A stretch of 64,000 bases of DNA from Streptomyces atroolivaceus (GTDB lineage: Bacteria; Actinomycetota; Actinomycetes; Streptomycetales; Streptomycetaceae), in contig NZ_JNXG01000009.1 of the NCBI RefSeq assembly GCF_000717025.1, positions 268,140 to 332,139 on the forward strand, given 5' to 3'. Under the pieces are notes generated by a model. That model worked only from the letters and a program-made list of their open reading frames with translations. It searched no databases and was not told the origin of the DNA. The translations under genes were made by a program, and so were the position numbers. This document shows, in pieces, positions 27,131-40,672 of this stretch; positions within the stretch are counted from its first letter, which is position 1, and each line of letters opens with the position of its first letter.

Positions 27131-29248
27131 TCACTTCTTCGTCTTCTGGAGCTTGGCGGCCGGGACGCGCTTCTGACCCATCTCGATGATCAGGCCGGCG
27201 GCCCTGAACGTGAGGTTGAGGGCGACGCTGTCGGGGACCTGCTGGTCGGGGCCGAGGTGTCCGGTGATGTAGTCGCCCATCTGGACATCCGGGTCCAGCC
27301 GCTTGAGGACCATGTAGGCGATGGACTCCGCTTCGACCTCGTCGCGGGCATGGGCCGCGATGCGTTCCTCGTCCGAGCGGGGCCGCCACCGACGGTCGGG
27401 CCAGGCATCCCCAGGACCTGCACCGAGGTGTCCGCAGAACAGGTGGCCGAGTTCGTGGGCGAGCGTGGTGTACCGGTCCAGCAGGGACAGATTCCGGTTG
27501 ACCTCGATCTCGAAGAGGATCGGGTACTTCTCCGGCCGGTCCCCGGGCCTGCCGCCAGGACGGCTGACGAAACCGTCTGACCTGCTCGGGTACGTGCGCC
27601 CGTAGGAGGAGGCCGCGTGGTCGACGAGGGTCAGCCTGACTCCCAGGGGCGCCAGGTTCGCCTCCGTGTGGTGCCAGACCTCGGCGACCTTCTTCGCACC
27701 GGCCCGGGAGGTCACCGCCACCGGGGAGGTCACCTCCCTGGGCAGGGGCCGGGCTCCCGGAAGGGCTTCGGTGTCCCCGACGTCGTACACGAGCATGTAC
27801 GGCCCCCGGGGCTGGAAGATCAACAGCGGTTGGGCGCCGGGCCTGAGCACCCGCAGGAACTTCGACTTCCACTCCGCGGAGGACAGGACATAGCGAGCGC
27901 CCGGCCTCTGGATGTGGACCACCATCGCATTGAACGGGGCATACCGCTTGAAGCGGCCCACGAAGTCGAGCAGCTGCACGTAATCGGCGGACGAACGGTA
28001 GCGCTGGGCACCACGGACGAGATCGTCGATCGAGGCCTTGGCCAGGTCCGCCTGCGAGACGTCGACCTCCTCGTCGAACAAGAGGTCCAGCCCGTGCTGC
28101 GTCATCACCGGTTCTTCGTGTTCCAGCGGAATCTCGCGCAGCCTCTTCCATGCCGCGAGTTGCTCTCCGGCCCACCGGGGTTCGACCATGTGCGCGAACG
28201 ACAGCAGCCCGGTGACATGTGCGTCCAGCTCCGCCAGATCTTCGAACTTCTGGTGATAGCAGTGCTGCATGACACCGAACGACGCCGCTCCTCGCACATG
28301 CAGGGTGATGCGCCGCTTGTACGCGCGCGTCAGGCGAGGCGTGGAGCCGTCGACGAGGATGCCCAGAACGCTCCTGCGGGCACCGGGACGAGCCACGTAA
28401 GTCTTCTTCGCGTTGAGCCTCATACCCAGAGGCTCCAGGGCCCTCTTCACCTCGGTGACGAGACGGTCCACACGCTCCGGGCGCACGGGCCCACGGCTGG
28501 AGAAGTACAGGTCGTCGCTGTAGCGGGTGTAGCGCAGACCCCAGGACTCGGCCTTGTGGGCGAGAACCGCGTCGACGTCGCGCATGACCATGTTCGACAG
28601 GTACCCGCTGGTGGGTGCGCCCTGCGGCAGGAAGCCCTCGTGGGTGTGCTGGTGGACGAGGGTGGGCCGGCGGACGGAGAAGCGCTGCCCGGTGGCCTCC
28701 AGACGCACATCGCGGCGCCCGGTGCCACGGTTCGGCCAGGTGTGGTTCGACTCGGGTGGCGAGACGGTGACCAGCCGGGCCGTGGTGTAGGCACCCAGGG
28801 TACGGCCGACACGGCGCAGGCCGATCTCCGGAGAGCCGTCGTCGCCCTCCACGAGTTCGATCCTGTACTCAGGACCTGCCGTGCGGGGCCACGCGCCCTT
28901 CAGAGCCGCGTGCACATGCCGCTCCCTGATGCTCCCGAAGAAGTCGGCGACATCCAGGCGGATCACTGTGTGGGCCCGCAGATGGACGGCCGCGCAGTCC
29001 ACGACCGAGCGGCCCTTGCGGTAGGCGAACGCCGCCGGGTGCGGCTGGAACCTGGCTGGAAGAGTCCCCAGGCGGGCCAGGATCTCCTGCTGTATCCACG
29101 ACAGGCGCCGGATGGGGGCGTGCAGGGTCCGCAGTCCTCCGCGGGGCTTGGGGATCCGGTGCTCGGTGTACGGGTAGATCGAGCCGCTGACCACCGCGTG
29201 GATGAACGCCTCGGGTCTGAGATCCCAGAAGTCGTCTGCCGCCGTCAT
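27131..29248 (-). CDS. reverse transcriptase fused to ArdC/IrrE-like metalloprotease domain
   Basis: A 705-residue two-domain protein. Residues 35-310 are a retron-type reverse transcriptase. The first catalytic Asp is in IRLDVADFFGSI (about 96-107), the QGAPTSGYLSN motif is near 209-219, and YSDDLYFS (243-250) holds the catalytic pair. An insert of roughly 70 residues precedes the QGAPTSG motif. The retron motif X form AYRKGRSVVDCAAVH is present with variations, and VLGILVD replaces the usual VTG. Residues 415-500 resemble the ArdC-like N-domain. HELGH (598-602) with a downstream Glu in VEAESIAYMVLKR makes a zinc metallopeptidase site as in ArdC/ImmA/IrrE proteins. The RT and protease are in one chain. 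ATG 29248 chosen because similarity starts there. Confidence 0.85.
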   Translation of the reverse strand: MTAADDFWDLRPEAFIHAVVSGSIYPYTEHRIPKPRGGLRTLHAPIRRLSWIQQEILARLGTLPARFQPHPAAFAYRKGRSVVDCAAVHLRAHTVIRLDVADFFGSIRERHVHAALKGAWPRTAGPEYRIELVEGDDGSPEIGLRRVGRTLGAYTTARLVTVSPPESNHTWPNRGTGRRDVRLEATGQRFSVRRPTLVHQHTHEGFLPQGAPTSGYLSNMVMRDVDAVLAHKAESWGLRYTRYSDDLYFSSRGPVRPERVDRLVTEVKRALEPLGMRLNAKKTYVARPGARRSVLGILVDGSTPRLTRAYKRRITLHVRGAASFGVMQHCYHQKFEDLAELDAHVTGLLSFAHMVEPRWAGEQLAAWKRLREIPLEHEEPVMTQHGLDLLFDEEVDVSQADLAKASIDDLVRGAQRYRSSADYVQLLDFVGRFKRYAPFNAMVVHIQRPGARYVLSSAEWKSKFLRVLRPGAQPLLIFQPRGPYMLVYDVGDTEALPGARPLPREVTSPVAVTSRAGAKKVAEVWHHTEANLAPLGVRLTLVDHAASSYGRTYPSRSDGFVSRPGGRPGDRPEKYPILFEIEVNRNLSLLDRYTTLAHELGHLFCGHLGAGPGDAWPDRRWRPRSDEERIAAHARDEVEAESIAYMVLKRLDPDVQMGDYITGHLGPDQQVPDSVALNLTFRAAGLIIEMGQKRVPAAKLQKTKK

Positions 29249-29254
29249 CGAACC

Positions 29255-29520
29255 GCCCCGTCCCCCCCTGGTGAGACGCAGCCGACGGGCCTCACCTTGA
29301 GCTGTTCCACCGCCCCTGAACGGGCGGCTGCTGTGTCCCCTCCACCACCCTGTGACAAGCACAGGGTTCGACCCCTGGATCCGGTGTGATCAGCACCCGG
29401 ACGTCAGGACCGGAAGGCCCATCGCAAGGGATGGGTTCCTGAGACCCGTCGACTGCGTTGAGCAAGATCGTAGCCGTCCCGGATGTCGAACCCACCGGTT
29501 CAAGACACCCCGGGGGCACA
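29255..29520 (-). ncRNA. hairpin-rich leader, candidate retron-type msr/msd RNA
   Basis: The gap between the reverse transcriptase ATG and the next gene has no coding sequence but many stable stems. GGTGAG/CTCACC is at 29270-29296 and CCGCCC/GGGCGG at 29310-29327. ACCCTGTG/CACAGGGT, 8 bp, is at 29347-29367. TCCGG/CCGGA with an outer CCTG/CAGG is at about 29375-29407. CCCATC/GATGGG, with an outer GGAA/TTCC, is at 29412-29439. GAACC/GGTTC is at 29488-29501. A run of structured RNA directly 5' of an RT on the same strand is the retron layout. I could not define the a1/a2 repeat or the branching G, so the boundaries and class are uncertain. Confidence 0.4.
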
Positions 29521-29543
29521 CCGGACCTGCGCGCTCCCTCTGT

Positions 29544-29990
29544 TCACGGCGCTGACAACTCCGCCCGGACGGTCTTGCCGCCTGGCGGGTAGGGGACGCA
29601 TTCCCACCGATCGGAGAGGGCAGCGACGAGCAGCAGGCCACGTCCGCCGGTGAGCAGCGCCTCCGGTTCGGCGTCCGCTGCGGGGAAGTGAGGGGGCGAC
29701 TCGCCGCGCGCGTCGGTGACTTCGACGTGGAGACGCCTCGCTGAAGGCTCGAAGGCGAGGGTGATCCGGAAGCAACGTCCCGGCACGAGGCCATGGAGGA
29801 CGGCGTTGGCGGCCAGCTCCCCGACGACGAGTTCGGCACGCTCCGTGAGGTCCTGCGGGGCGTCCCAGGCGTGCAGTTGCATGACGGCGAGGAGGCGCGC
29901 GAGCCGGGCTCCCCGGCGGGTGGGGGACAACAGCTGGGTGAACGTGTGTGCGTGGGCAGGGGTGTTGATGGGCGCGGCGAGGTGGTCCAT
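29544..29990 (-). CDS. HATPase_c anti-sigma-like ATP-binding protein
   Basis: A 148-residue RsbW-like ATPase: ELVVGELAANAVLHG (N box, about 75-90), VEVTDARGESPP and GRGLLLVAALSDRW (G boxes). Streptomyces carry dozens of these next to an XRE regulator and a DUF397 protein (the whiJ/abaA arrangement), exactly as here with the divergent gene pair at 30159-31234. It is unlikely to act in the phage-defence enzymes directly. ATG 29990 is assumed; a TTG 30 nt upstream is possible. Confidence 0.8.
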   Translation of the reverse strand: MDHLAAPINTPAHAHTFTQLLSPTRRGARLARLLAVMQLHAWDAPQDLTERAELVVGELAANAVLHGLVPGRCFRITLAFEPSARRLHVEVTDARGESPPHFPAADAEPEALLTGGRGLLLVAALSDRWECVPYPPGGKTVRAELSAP

Positions 29991-30158
29991 GGGGGCATCT
30001 TGGCCGCGGGGAAGCGGCAAGAGCGACAGCCCGGCCCCGTACGCGGAGTCAGCGTACGGGCACGGGGAGTGGACGGTACGGCCCCTTATCCGTCACGCTG
30101 AGTGCCCTGCACGCGCGGCGCGGAACGCGGCCGTGGTGCGTACGGAGAGGGGCGGCGG

Positions 30159-31046
30159 ATGGGCGGTGTCGGCGTGGACGCAGACGTGGTCGGGAACACT
30201 CGCGTGCGGTCGGCCGAGGCGGGGGAGTGCGAGCGCGAACCCTCACCGTCGGACAGTCTGCGCACCTTCGGCGCGGTCGTCCAGGCCCTGCGCGAGCACG
30301 CAGGACTCAGCCGGGGTGACTTGAGCGCCCGCGTCCAGTACTCCCGGCACACCGTCGAGTCCGTGGAGCTGGGCCGCCGTATGCCGGACGAGGCATTCGT
30401 CGAGCGAGCCGAGGAGGCCCTGGGTAACACTGGCGCGCTGCGGAAGGCATCGCGCCACCTGAGCAGGGGCGAGGCAGGACTCGCGGCCTGGTTCCGGCGG
30501 TGGGCCCGGCTGGAGCGGGAGGCGGTGAGCCTGTGCACCTACGAGTGCCGACTGGTGCCGGGGCTGTTGCAGTCGGAGGGGTACGCGCGGGCGGTGTTCG
30601 AGGGCACGATCCCGCTGCGGACGGACGAGGAGCTGGAGGCGCAGCTCGCGGCGCGGATGGAGCGTCAGGCGATGATGCGGGAGCGGCCGAGGGTACCGTT
30701 CAGCTTCATCGTCGAGGAGCACGTGTTCCGGAGGGGCTTCGGAAGCGCGGAGCAGATGCGCGAGTCGCTGGACCACGTCCTGGATCGCAGTGCTCCGAGG
30801 AACGTGACCTTGCAGCTGGTGCCCTTGAGCGCGGGTCTGCATGCTTGCCTGGACGGGCCGGTGCAGGTGCTGGAGACACCGGAGGGGCGGCGGCTCGGAT
30901 ACTCCGAGGGGCAGAAGAACGGGCGGCTGATCTCGGATCCCAAAGAGGTGAGTGTGCTCTGCCGACGCTATGAAACACTGCGCTCGCAGGCCCTGAGTCC
31001 GTCGGACTCCCGGGGCCTGCTGGAGCGACTGCGAGGAGAGCTATGA
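30159..31046 (+). CDS. XRE-family regulator with DUF5753 domain
   Basis: A 295-residue WhiJ-like regulator. The HTH is near residues 35-90 (FGAVVQALREHAGLSRGDLS, then RHTVESVELGRR). A DUF5753 ligand/sensor domain follows from about 115 (LVPGLLQSEGYARAVFEG onward). ATG 30159 follows GGAGAGG. It overlaps the DUF397 gene by 4 nt. Such pairs influence development and antibiotic production in Streptomyces; here they separate the island's two halves and may be an independent cassette. Confidence 0.88.
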   Translation: MGGVGVDADVVGNTRVRSAEAGECEREPSPSDSLRTFGAVVQALREHAGLSRGDLSARVQYSRHTVESVELGRRMPDEAFVERAEEALGNTGALRKASRHLSRGEAGLAAWFRRWARLEREAVSLCTYECRLVPGLLQSEGYARAVFEGTIPLRTDEELEAQLAARMERQAMMRERPRVPFSFIVEEHVFRRGFGSAEQMRESLDHVLDRSAPRNVTLQLVPLSAGLHACLDGPVQVLETPEGRRLGYSEGQKNGRLISDPKEVSVLCRRYETLRSQALSPSDSRGLLERLRGEL

Positions 31047-31234
31047 ACAGCGGAACGACGGAACTCGCCTGGTTCAAGTCCAGCTACAGCGGCAGTGAAG
31101 GCGACAGCTGTGTGGAGATCGCGGCCGCCGAACAGGCCGTGCACGTGCGGGACTCCAAGGACGTGAGCCGCCCGGCGTTCGCCGTGGGACGGGAGTCCTG
31201 GGAGCCGTTCGTGCGGTTCGCCTCGGAGCGCTGA
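31043..31234 (+). CDS. DUF397 protein
   Basis: A 63-residue DUF397 protein: WFKSSYSGSEGDSCVEIA, then VHVRDSKD and a C-terminal WEPFV. It is translationally coupled to the XRE gene through ATGA. Small partner or antagonist of the WhiJ-like regulator in this widespread Streptomyces module. Confidence 0.92.
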   Translation: MNSGTTELAWFKSSYSGSEGDSCVEIAAAEQAVHVRDSKDVSRPAFAVGRESWEPFVRFASER

Positions 31235-31241
31235 GCGACCA

Positions 31242-31277
31242 GCGTGTGCTGCCCGGCCACGGGCGGGCAGCACACGC
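31242..31277. terminator. strong bidirectional terminator
   Basis: GCGTGTGCTGCCCG and CGGGCAGCACACGC form a perfect 14-bp stem with an 8-nt loop between the convergent DUF397 gene and the gene ending at 31292. Confidence 0.75.
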
Positions 31278-31291
31278 GCGATGGCGAGCGG

Positions 31292-32944
31292 TCAGGTCAG
31301 GGTGTTGCGCAGGTGCGGGCCGAGGTAGCCGATGTAGACCTTGCCCGAGCGGGGGCCGTCCTCGTAGAAGTGCAGGCGCGGCGCGACGGTGTTGCCCCGG
31401 CCGATCTTCAGGTGCGCCTGCATGAACGCCTTGCCGCCCGGCTCCACCGCTACTGGGACCGGCAGCATCCGCTCGTTGCGGAGCTTTCCGTTCTTGGCGA
31501 CGGCGTCCGACTCCCGCATGGCGACCTTGGCCGCGGGGAACGGGAAGGCGCCGGACTCGTCGGACTTGCACCAGCTCAGGAAGTCGCCGCTTGCACCCCC
31601 GTCGGCCGAGGCCTCGGCGAAGTGGTTCAACGCGAGCAGACCGTCCCAGGCGACGTTGAGCCAGTTGTCCACGGACTGGCTGTCGAGCCCCTGTGTGATC
31701 TTGCGGTTGCCGGTGAACGACAGGTACGGCAGCTCGGTGAGGCGGTCCAGTAGTTCGGCGAAGGACGTGGGGTAGTCGATGGGCGGGCTGTCCGCAGGGG
31801 CGTAGGCGGCGGTGAACTCGCCGAGTGATTGCAGCTGTTCTCGCAGGTAGGAGATCAGCCGCTGGGACTCCTGGAGCTTGTCGTACAGCTCCTCGTTCTC
31901 GCCTCGGAGTTCGTCGCTGGTCCGTTCCGACTTGGCGGCCTCCGCGTACAGGTCGTTGATCTCGTCGACACGCAGGCCCTCCGCGCGCTCCGCCTCGTCG
32001 AGCATGGTGGTGAGCGTGGCGTTATCGGCACGGAGCTGGGCGAGGTCCGTGGCGTCCGGCTTGGGACGGGGCCGGGTGCGGGTGCGGTGACGCGGCACGC
32101 TGAGCAGGGCGGCGGGCAGGGCGCTTCGGGCGGAGAGACGTTGAGGCAGGACGGCGAGGATGGACGAGGCGCGGCGGGGATTGCTCTCGATCGTCCTGCG
32201 CGACATCACCGGGTGCCGCTGGGCGTCGGGCTTCCAGGCCGGGTCGAGCCCGGGGACGTAGGTGCGTACGCCGCCGCCGAACACGGGGTGGTATTCCAGC
32301 GCCTTGTTGAACCGGTTCATGGCCTCGGGTGCGAGCACGTAGAGCACCGCCAGGCCGTGCAGGTTGCGGAAGAGAGGCTCAACGACATCGCGGGACCAGT
32401 CGTCCGGGTTCCTTCCGAACGGCACGGTGGCGATGACGACGGGTAACCGGCGCTCGGTGTCGCAGAGTTCCTCGATCAGGTCACCGACGTCTTCCGGCTC
32501 GATGAACGCCGGCTCGGTGGTCACGTCGGCCTGTCCGTCGCGCGCTTCGAGGGAGTCGAGCAGCAGCCGGACGAGCTTCGGGGTGTTGGCCTTGGTCGGG
32601 AACTGCTTCTCGTCGGCGGGCTGGTGCTCGATGTCGACCTGCAGCCAGGCGCGTCCCTCGTCCTCCGGAAGCCCGGCGCGCACGACGAGGGTGGACTGCC
32701 AGGTCCCTGAGGCTTCGGTGGGCGTTTCACGCATGCGCCACCGGCTGTACGCGCCGTTCCTGCCGGATTCGGAGTCCCGGTCGAGGACGGCGTGCGGAGC
32801 GACCTCCGTCCTGCCCTCGTCCAGGCCGGATGGATCGTAGCCCTTGTCGCGGAGCCAGGCTATGAGTTCCCGTTCGGCGACGGCACAGGCTTGCACATAG
32901 TCCAGATCGGTCGAGACGACCATGCGATATCCGCGAGGTTCCAT
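31292..32944 (-). CDS. hypothetical coiled-coil protein, last gene of the DrmD/DrmMI operon
   Basis: A 550-residue protein I do not recognise. The N-terminal 230 residues look like a mixed alpha/beta domain (WLQVDIEHQPADEKQFPTK, VVIATVPFGRNPDDW). A basic linker is followed by a coiled coil at about 295-370 (ADNATLTTMLDEAERAEGLR and on). The C-terminal domain (FAELLDRLTELPYLSFTGNR, then VYIGYLGPHLRNTLT) contains conserved-looking aromatic and Gly residues. No nuclease, protease or ATPase motif is evident. It starts at ATG 32944 after AAAGGAAC and is co-oriented with the four upstream genes, so it may be a DISARM-associated accessory protein. Confidence 0.72.
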   Translation of the reverse strand: MEPRGYRMVVSTDLDYVQACAVAERELIAWLRDKGYDPSGLDEGRTEVAPHAVLDRDSESGRNGAYSRWRMRETPTEASGTWQSTLVVRAGLPEDEGRAWLQVDIEHQPADEKQFPTKANTPKLVRLLLDSLEARDGQADVTTEPAFIEPEDVGDLIEELCDTERRLPVVIATVPFGRNPDDWSRDVVEPLFRNLHGLAVLYVLAPEAMNRFNKALEYHPVFGGGVRTYVPGLDPAWKPDAQRHPVMSRRTIESNPRRASSILAVLPQRLSARSALPAALLSVPRHRTRTRPRPKPDATDLAQLRADNATLTTMLDEAERAEGLRVDEINDLYAEAAKSERTSDELRGENEELYDKLQESQRLISYLREQLQSLGEFTAAYAPADSPPIDYPTSFAELLDRLTELPYLSFTGNRKITQGLDSQSVDNWLNVAWDGLLALNHFAEASADGGASGDFLSWCKSDESGAFPFPAAKVAMRESDAVAKNGKLRNERMLPVPVAVEPGGKAFMQAHLKIGRGNTVAPRLHFYEDGPRSGKVYIGYLGPHLRNTLT

Positions 32945-32996
32945 CGGCTGTTCCTTTCATCCGGCCCGTCGTGCGCTGCCGTGCGGCGGGTCAGTC

Positions 32997-33530
32997 CTAC
33001 TGGTTGCGGGATTGTGCCTCCGGGCCGTAACCGAGGGCGGCACGGTTGACGAGGCGGTCGCCGAGTTCGCGCACGGGCGCGGGCGACACCTTCTCTGGGG
33101 ACTTTCGCGTGGCGGACTTCTTGGCCGAGGGCTTGGGTGCGGACCTCTTGCCGCCTGAGCGCTTGGAGAGGGCTGCTGCCTTGGCTTTCCGGGCATCGGC
33201 GGCGGCCCGGGTGTTGCGCGCCGCGAACTTCTTCCGCAGGGCGGTGAGCTGCGCGCGCTCGTCTGTTGTGAGGTCGGCCGGTAGCGCGTTCACCAGGGCC
33301 TGGGCGCGGCTGAGCCCGAAGCGGGCCTGGTGCCAGCGCTTGGCGTTGAGCGCCGTGCGGATCACCCCGATGGTCTGCCGCAGCGCTTTGAGCTTCGCCG
33401 GCTGCTTCCGGGGCAACGGCAGATCGGCCCCGCTCGACCGGGACTGTCCCGCCGCGCGGGTGCCCCAGTCGCTCCCTGACGTCAGGACGACGGTCGAGCG
33501 GGGATTGCTGCTCTGGCTGCGGCGCACCAC
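32997..33530 (-). CDS. small basic Lys/Arg/Ala-rich hypothetical protein
   Basis: A 177-residue, strongly basic protein. The middle (about 45-105) is helical with QPAKLKALRQTIGVIRTALN, and residues 115-155 are a Lys/Ser/Arg/Ala-rich tail resembling histone-H1-like or DNA-bridging proteins. No catalytic motif. It lies 23 nt after the large methyltransferase in the same operon. A DNA- or RNA-binding accessory is plausible; the annotation is compositional only. Confidence 0.6.
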   Translation of the reverse strand: MVRRSQSSNPRSTVVLTSGSDWGTRAAGQSRSSGADLPLPRKQPAKLKALRQTIGVIRTALNAKRWHQARFGLSRAQALVNALPADLTTDERAQLTALRKKFAARNTRAAADARKAKAAALSKRSGGKRSAPKPSAKKSATRKSPEKVSPAPVRELGDRLVNRAALGYGPEAQSRNQ

Positions 33531-33553
33531 GGCGTGTTCGCCTCCTTCGTGGA

Positions 33554-37668
<4,115 letters not shown>

Positions 37669-37669
<1 letters not shown>

Positions 37670-40629
37670 CAGGCTTCGGCTCCGGGCGTCGTGGGAACGG
37701 ACTGCTGCTGCGGCAGGTAGACGTACACGCCGAGGACGTCGGCGGGCTCCTGCGGGACGACCTTGAGGCCGCGGACGATCTCCTCGTTGGCCTTGCGGAC
37801 CCGGCGGTGCGAGGCGTCGAGTTCGGCGGCCAGACGGGTGCCGTACTCGGTGAGGTGCCCCGCCAGGTCCGGCAGACCGCCCAGGTCGCGGGCGATGGCG
37901 TTACGGGCCGCCAGCTCATGGGTGTTGCCGGCCGCACGGGCCTCGAGCAGCGCCGTCGCCGCGTCGTCGTCCAGCCAGCGGGCGCGCGACGGTGCCCCCT
38001 CGTACGCGAGGAGCCGGGCGTCCTCCGCGACGAGCTGGCGCTCGCCGGTGCGGGACGGCAGGGTGAGGTGGAAGCGGTAGCGGACCAGCAGCAGGGTGGT
38101 GCGGGTGGTGACCGCGTCCGTGGTGACCACGCCGCACCGGCGGGCCGGGCGGGGGCCGGAGGTGTCGGCGTCCAGTGCCGAGTCCAGGACGTAGGAGGCG
38201 ATCGCGCCGATCGCCGGATCGGTGCGGACCAGGGCCACCTCGCCCCGGCCGACCGCCGGGGTCGTACGGAACGGAATCTGCCGGTCCTCCTCGACGAGCC
38301 GGCCACCGAGCGTGGCCGCGAGGGCGTCCCGCAGGCCCGCCGGTGCGCCGCCGGGCTGCGCGGTGAAGTCACCGGTGCCGTCGCGAGGATCGCGGACCAG
38401 GGCGTCCAGCTCGCGCAGCGCCTCCAGGGCGAAGCCGCGGACCTCGTCCGCACCGCCGAGCGCCGACCGCACGGCCGCGACCTCCAGGGCCACCTCCTCC
38501 GGATGGATCGCGCGCTGGGCGTACTTGGAGCGGGAGGTCTTCTCGCGTTCGGCGGCCGAACTCCACTCACGTTCGATGCGGTCGAAGGACTCCTGGTGCT
38601 CGTCCATCTCGAACAGGCTCTCCTGACTGCCCTGCCGACCGTGCAGCAGCAGCCACTCCACGACGGCGTCGGTGACGCCGGACGCGGTCTCGTCGGGGAC
38701 GGAGACGGAGATGCCGAGGTCCTTCAGGATCTGGCGGTGCTTCTTGAACAGCACCTCCAGGACCTTGCCGTCGATGCCGTTGTCCTCGCCGTACATGGTG
38801 ATGACACGGACCTGGTCGCGCTTCTGCCCGTAACGGTCGACGCGTCCCTCGCGCTGGTCGTGGCGGGTCGGGTTCCACGCCAGGTCGTAGTGGACGACGG
38901 CGTCGAAGTGGTGCTGGAGGTTGACGCCCTCGGACAGGCAGTCGGTGGCGATGAGCACACGGCGGACGGCCGGGTCGCCGCCCTCCCCGCCCTCCTCGGC
39001 AGCCTCTGCGGCGAGCAGTTCGATGCGCTCCAGGCGCTGCTGCGGCGAGAGGGTGCCGGTCACCGCGGCGATCTTCGTCTTCTTGCCGAGCTTCCCCTCC
39101 AGCTGGGCGGCGAGGTAGTCGGCGGTGGGGATGTAACGGCAGAAGACGATGGGGTGGTAGCCCTCGGCGATCAGGCTCTTCAGATGCCGGGTGAGTGCCT
39201 TGAGCTTGGCGTCCTCGGCCGGTCCGACGAGTTCGGCCGCCCGGCGGGCCAGGTCGAGGAGCCGTGCGCCCGCCTCCTCCGACTCGGCCGCGCCCGGGGC
39301 GACGTCCATGCCCTCCAGTCGGTTGTTCTCCGCGGAGTCGGCGGCCACGACCGAGCCCAGGGCGTCAGCCTCCTGCGCGGTGCGCGCGGTGGCGGACTCC
39401 GAGCGGGTCTTTAGCGTCTGCGCGGCGGCTGCGGGCGAGGACACCATCGAGCGCAGCAGCGCGATCACCGACCACCAGGCGATGCGGGCCTCCCGCTTGC
39501 CCTGCTCCCCGGCCGCCTGGACCCGGTCGCGGGCGTAGGCGATCGCGTCGTCCAGCAGAGCACGGTAGACGGGGGTGAGCTTGTACGGCTCGTCCTTCGT
39601 CCAGCGGTCGGACGGGAACGCCGTACGCTCGGCCAGGGAGTCGTCGGCGAGACCGTCCTCCTTGGTGAGGTACTCACGGACGTCGGCGCGCTTGCGGGCC
39701 ACGAAGTGCTCGGCCAGCTTCGCCCGGCCGGCCGGTGACTCCAGGTCCAGCGTGGCGAGTTCGGGACGGACCAGGCCGAGCAGGTTGCGGAAGGCGGACT
39801 CCTTGCCGGAGTGCGGGGTGGCGGTCAGCAGCAGCAGGTGCCGGTCGGCGTCGGCGGACACCCTGCGCAGCAGCTCGTGGCGGAGCTGGTTCGCGGCGGA
39901 CGACGTGGCCCCCTGCGCGGGGTCGTCGGAGGCCACGCAGGAGTGCGCCTCGTCGACGATCACCAGGTCGGGACAGCGGCGTACGAAGTCCTCACGGTGC
40001 CGGGCCGACTTGACGAAGTCCGTCGAGATGATCGTGTACGGATGCCGGTCGAAGAGGGTCTGGCCCAGCTCCAGGTTCCGTTCCAGCCGGGTCACGGTGG
40101 ACGCCAGCACGAGTTCGGCGTCGATGCCGAACTTCTCCCGCAGCTCTCCCTGCCACTGCTCGGCCAGCGAGGGCGAGCACAGCACGGCCAGCCGTGTCGC
40201 CTCGCCCTGGGCCAGCAGCTCCTTGGCGATCAGCCCCGCCTCCACGGTCTTGCCGATGCCGACGTCGTCCGAGATCAGCAGGCGCACCGTGCGCTGCCGC
40301 AGCGCCATCAGCAACGGCACCAGCTGATAGGCGCGGGGCTCCACCGCGATCGAGGCGAGCGAACGGAACGGCCCGGCGCCCGAGCGGAACCCGATGCGCA
40401 GCGCGGTACGCAGCAGACCGGCGGCCCGCTGGTCGCCCAGGTCGGCGGCGCTCGGGGCCGCGAACTCCGCCGGACGCACCTCCTCGAAGGCGGGGAAGAC
40501 GGCAGCGATGTCGTCCTCGCTCCCGCCCAGGGGACGCAGCACCAGCATGTCCGCGGCGCTCTCCGGCAGCACCACCCATTCCCGGCCGCGGGCGGCCACC
40601 AGGGAGCCGGCTGTGTACGTGAGGCTCAT
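37669..40629 (-). CDS. drmD: DrmD-like SNF2 helicase
   Basis: A 986-residue Snf2-family ATPase: ISDDVGIGKTVEAGLIAKEL (motif I, about 120-140), LVIVDEAHSCVASDDPAQ (about 222), LLLTATPHSGKESAF (about 275), TDCLSEGVNLQHHFDAVVHY (about 565) and HDQREGRVDRYGQKRDQVR (about 590). The DVGIGKT form and the size match the DISARM class 1 helicase DrmD. ATG 40629 is used because similarity begins there (SLTYTAGSLVAARGREWVVL). It lies 43 nt after the kinase-helicase giant and overlaps DrmMI. Confidence 0.87.
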
Positions 40630-40672
40630 GAGATGTCCCAGTTCCTTGAGAAGACGAGAGGGGCCCGGCGGG

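Noticed and set aside
29488..29503. T-arm-like hairpin ending in GGTTCAAG, possible tRNA
   Set aside because: No acceptor, D or anticodon arm can be built around it; it fits the series of leader hairpins better.
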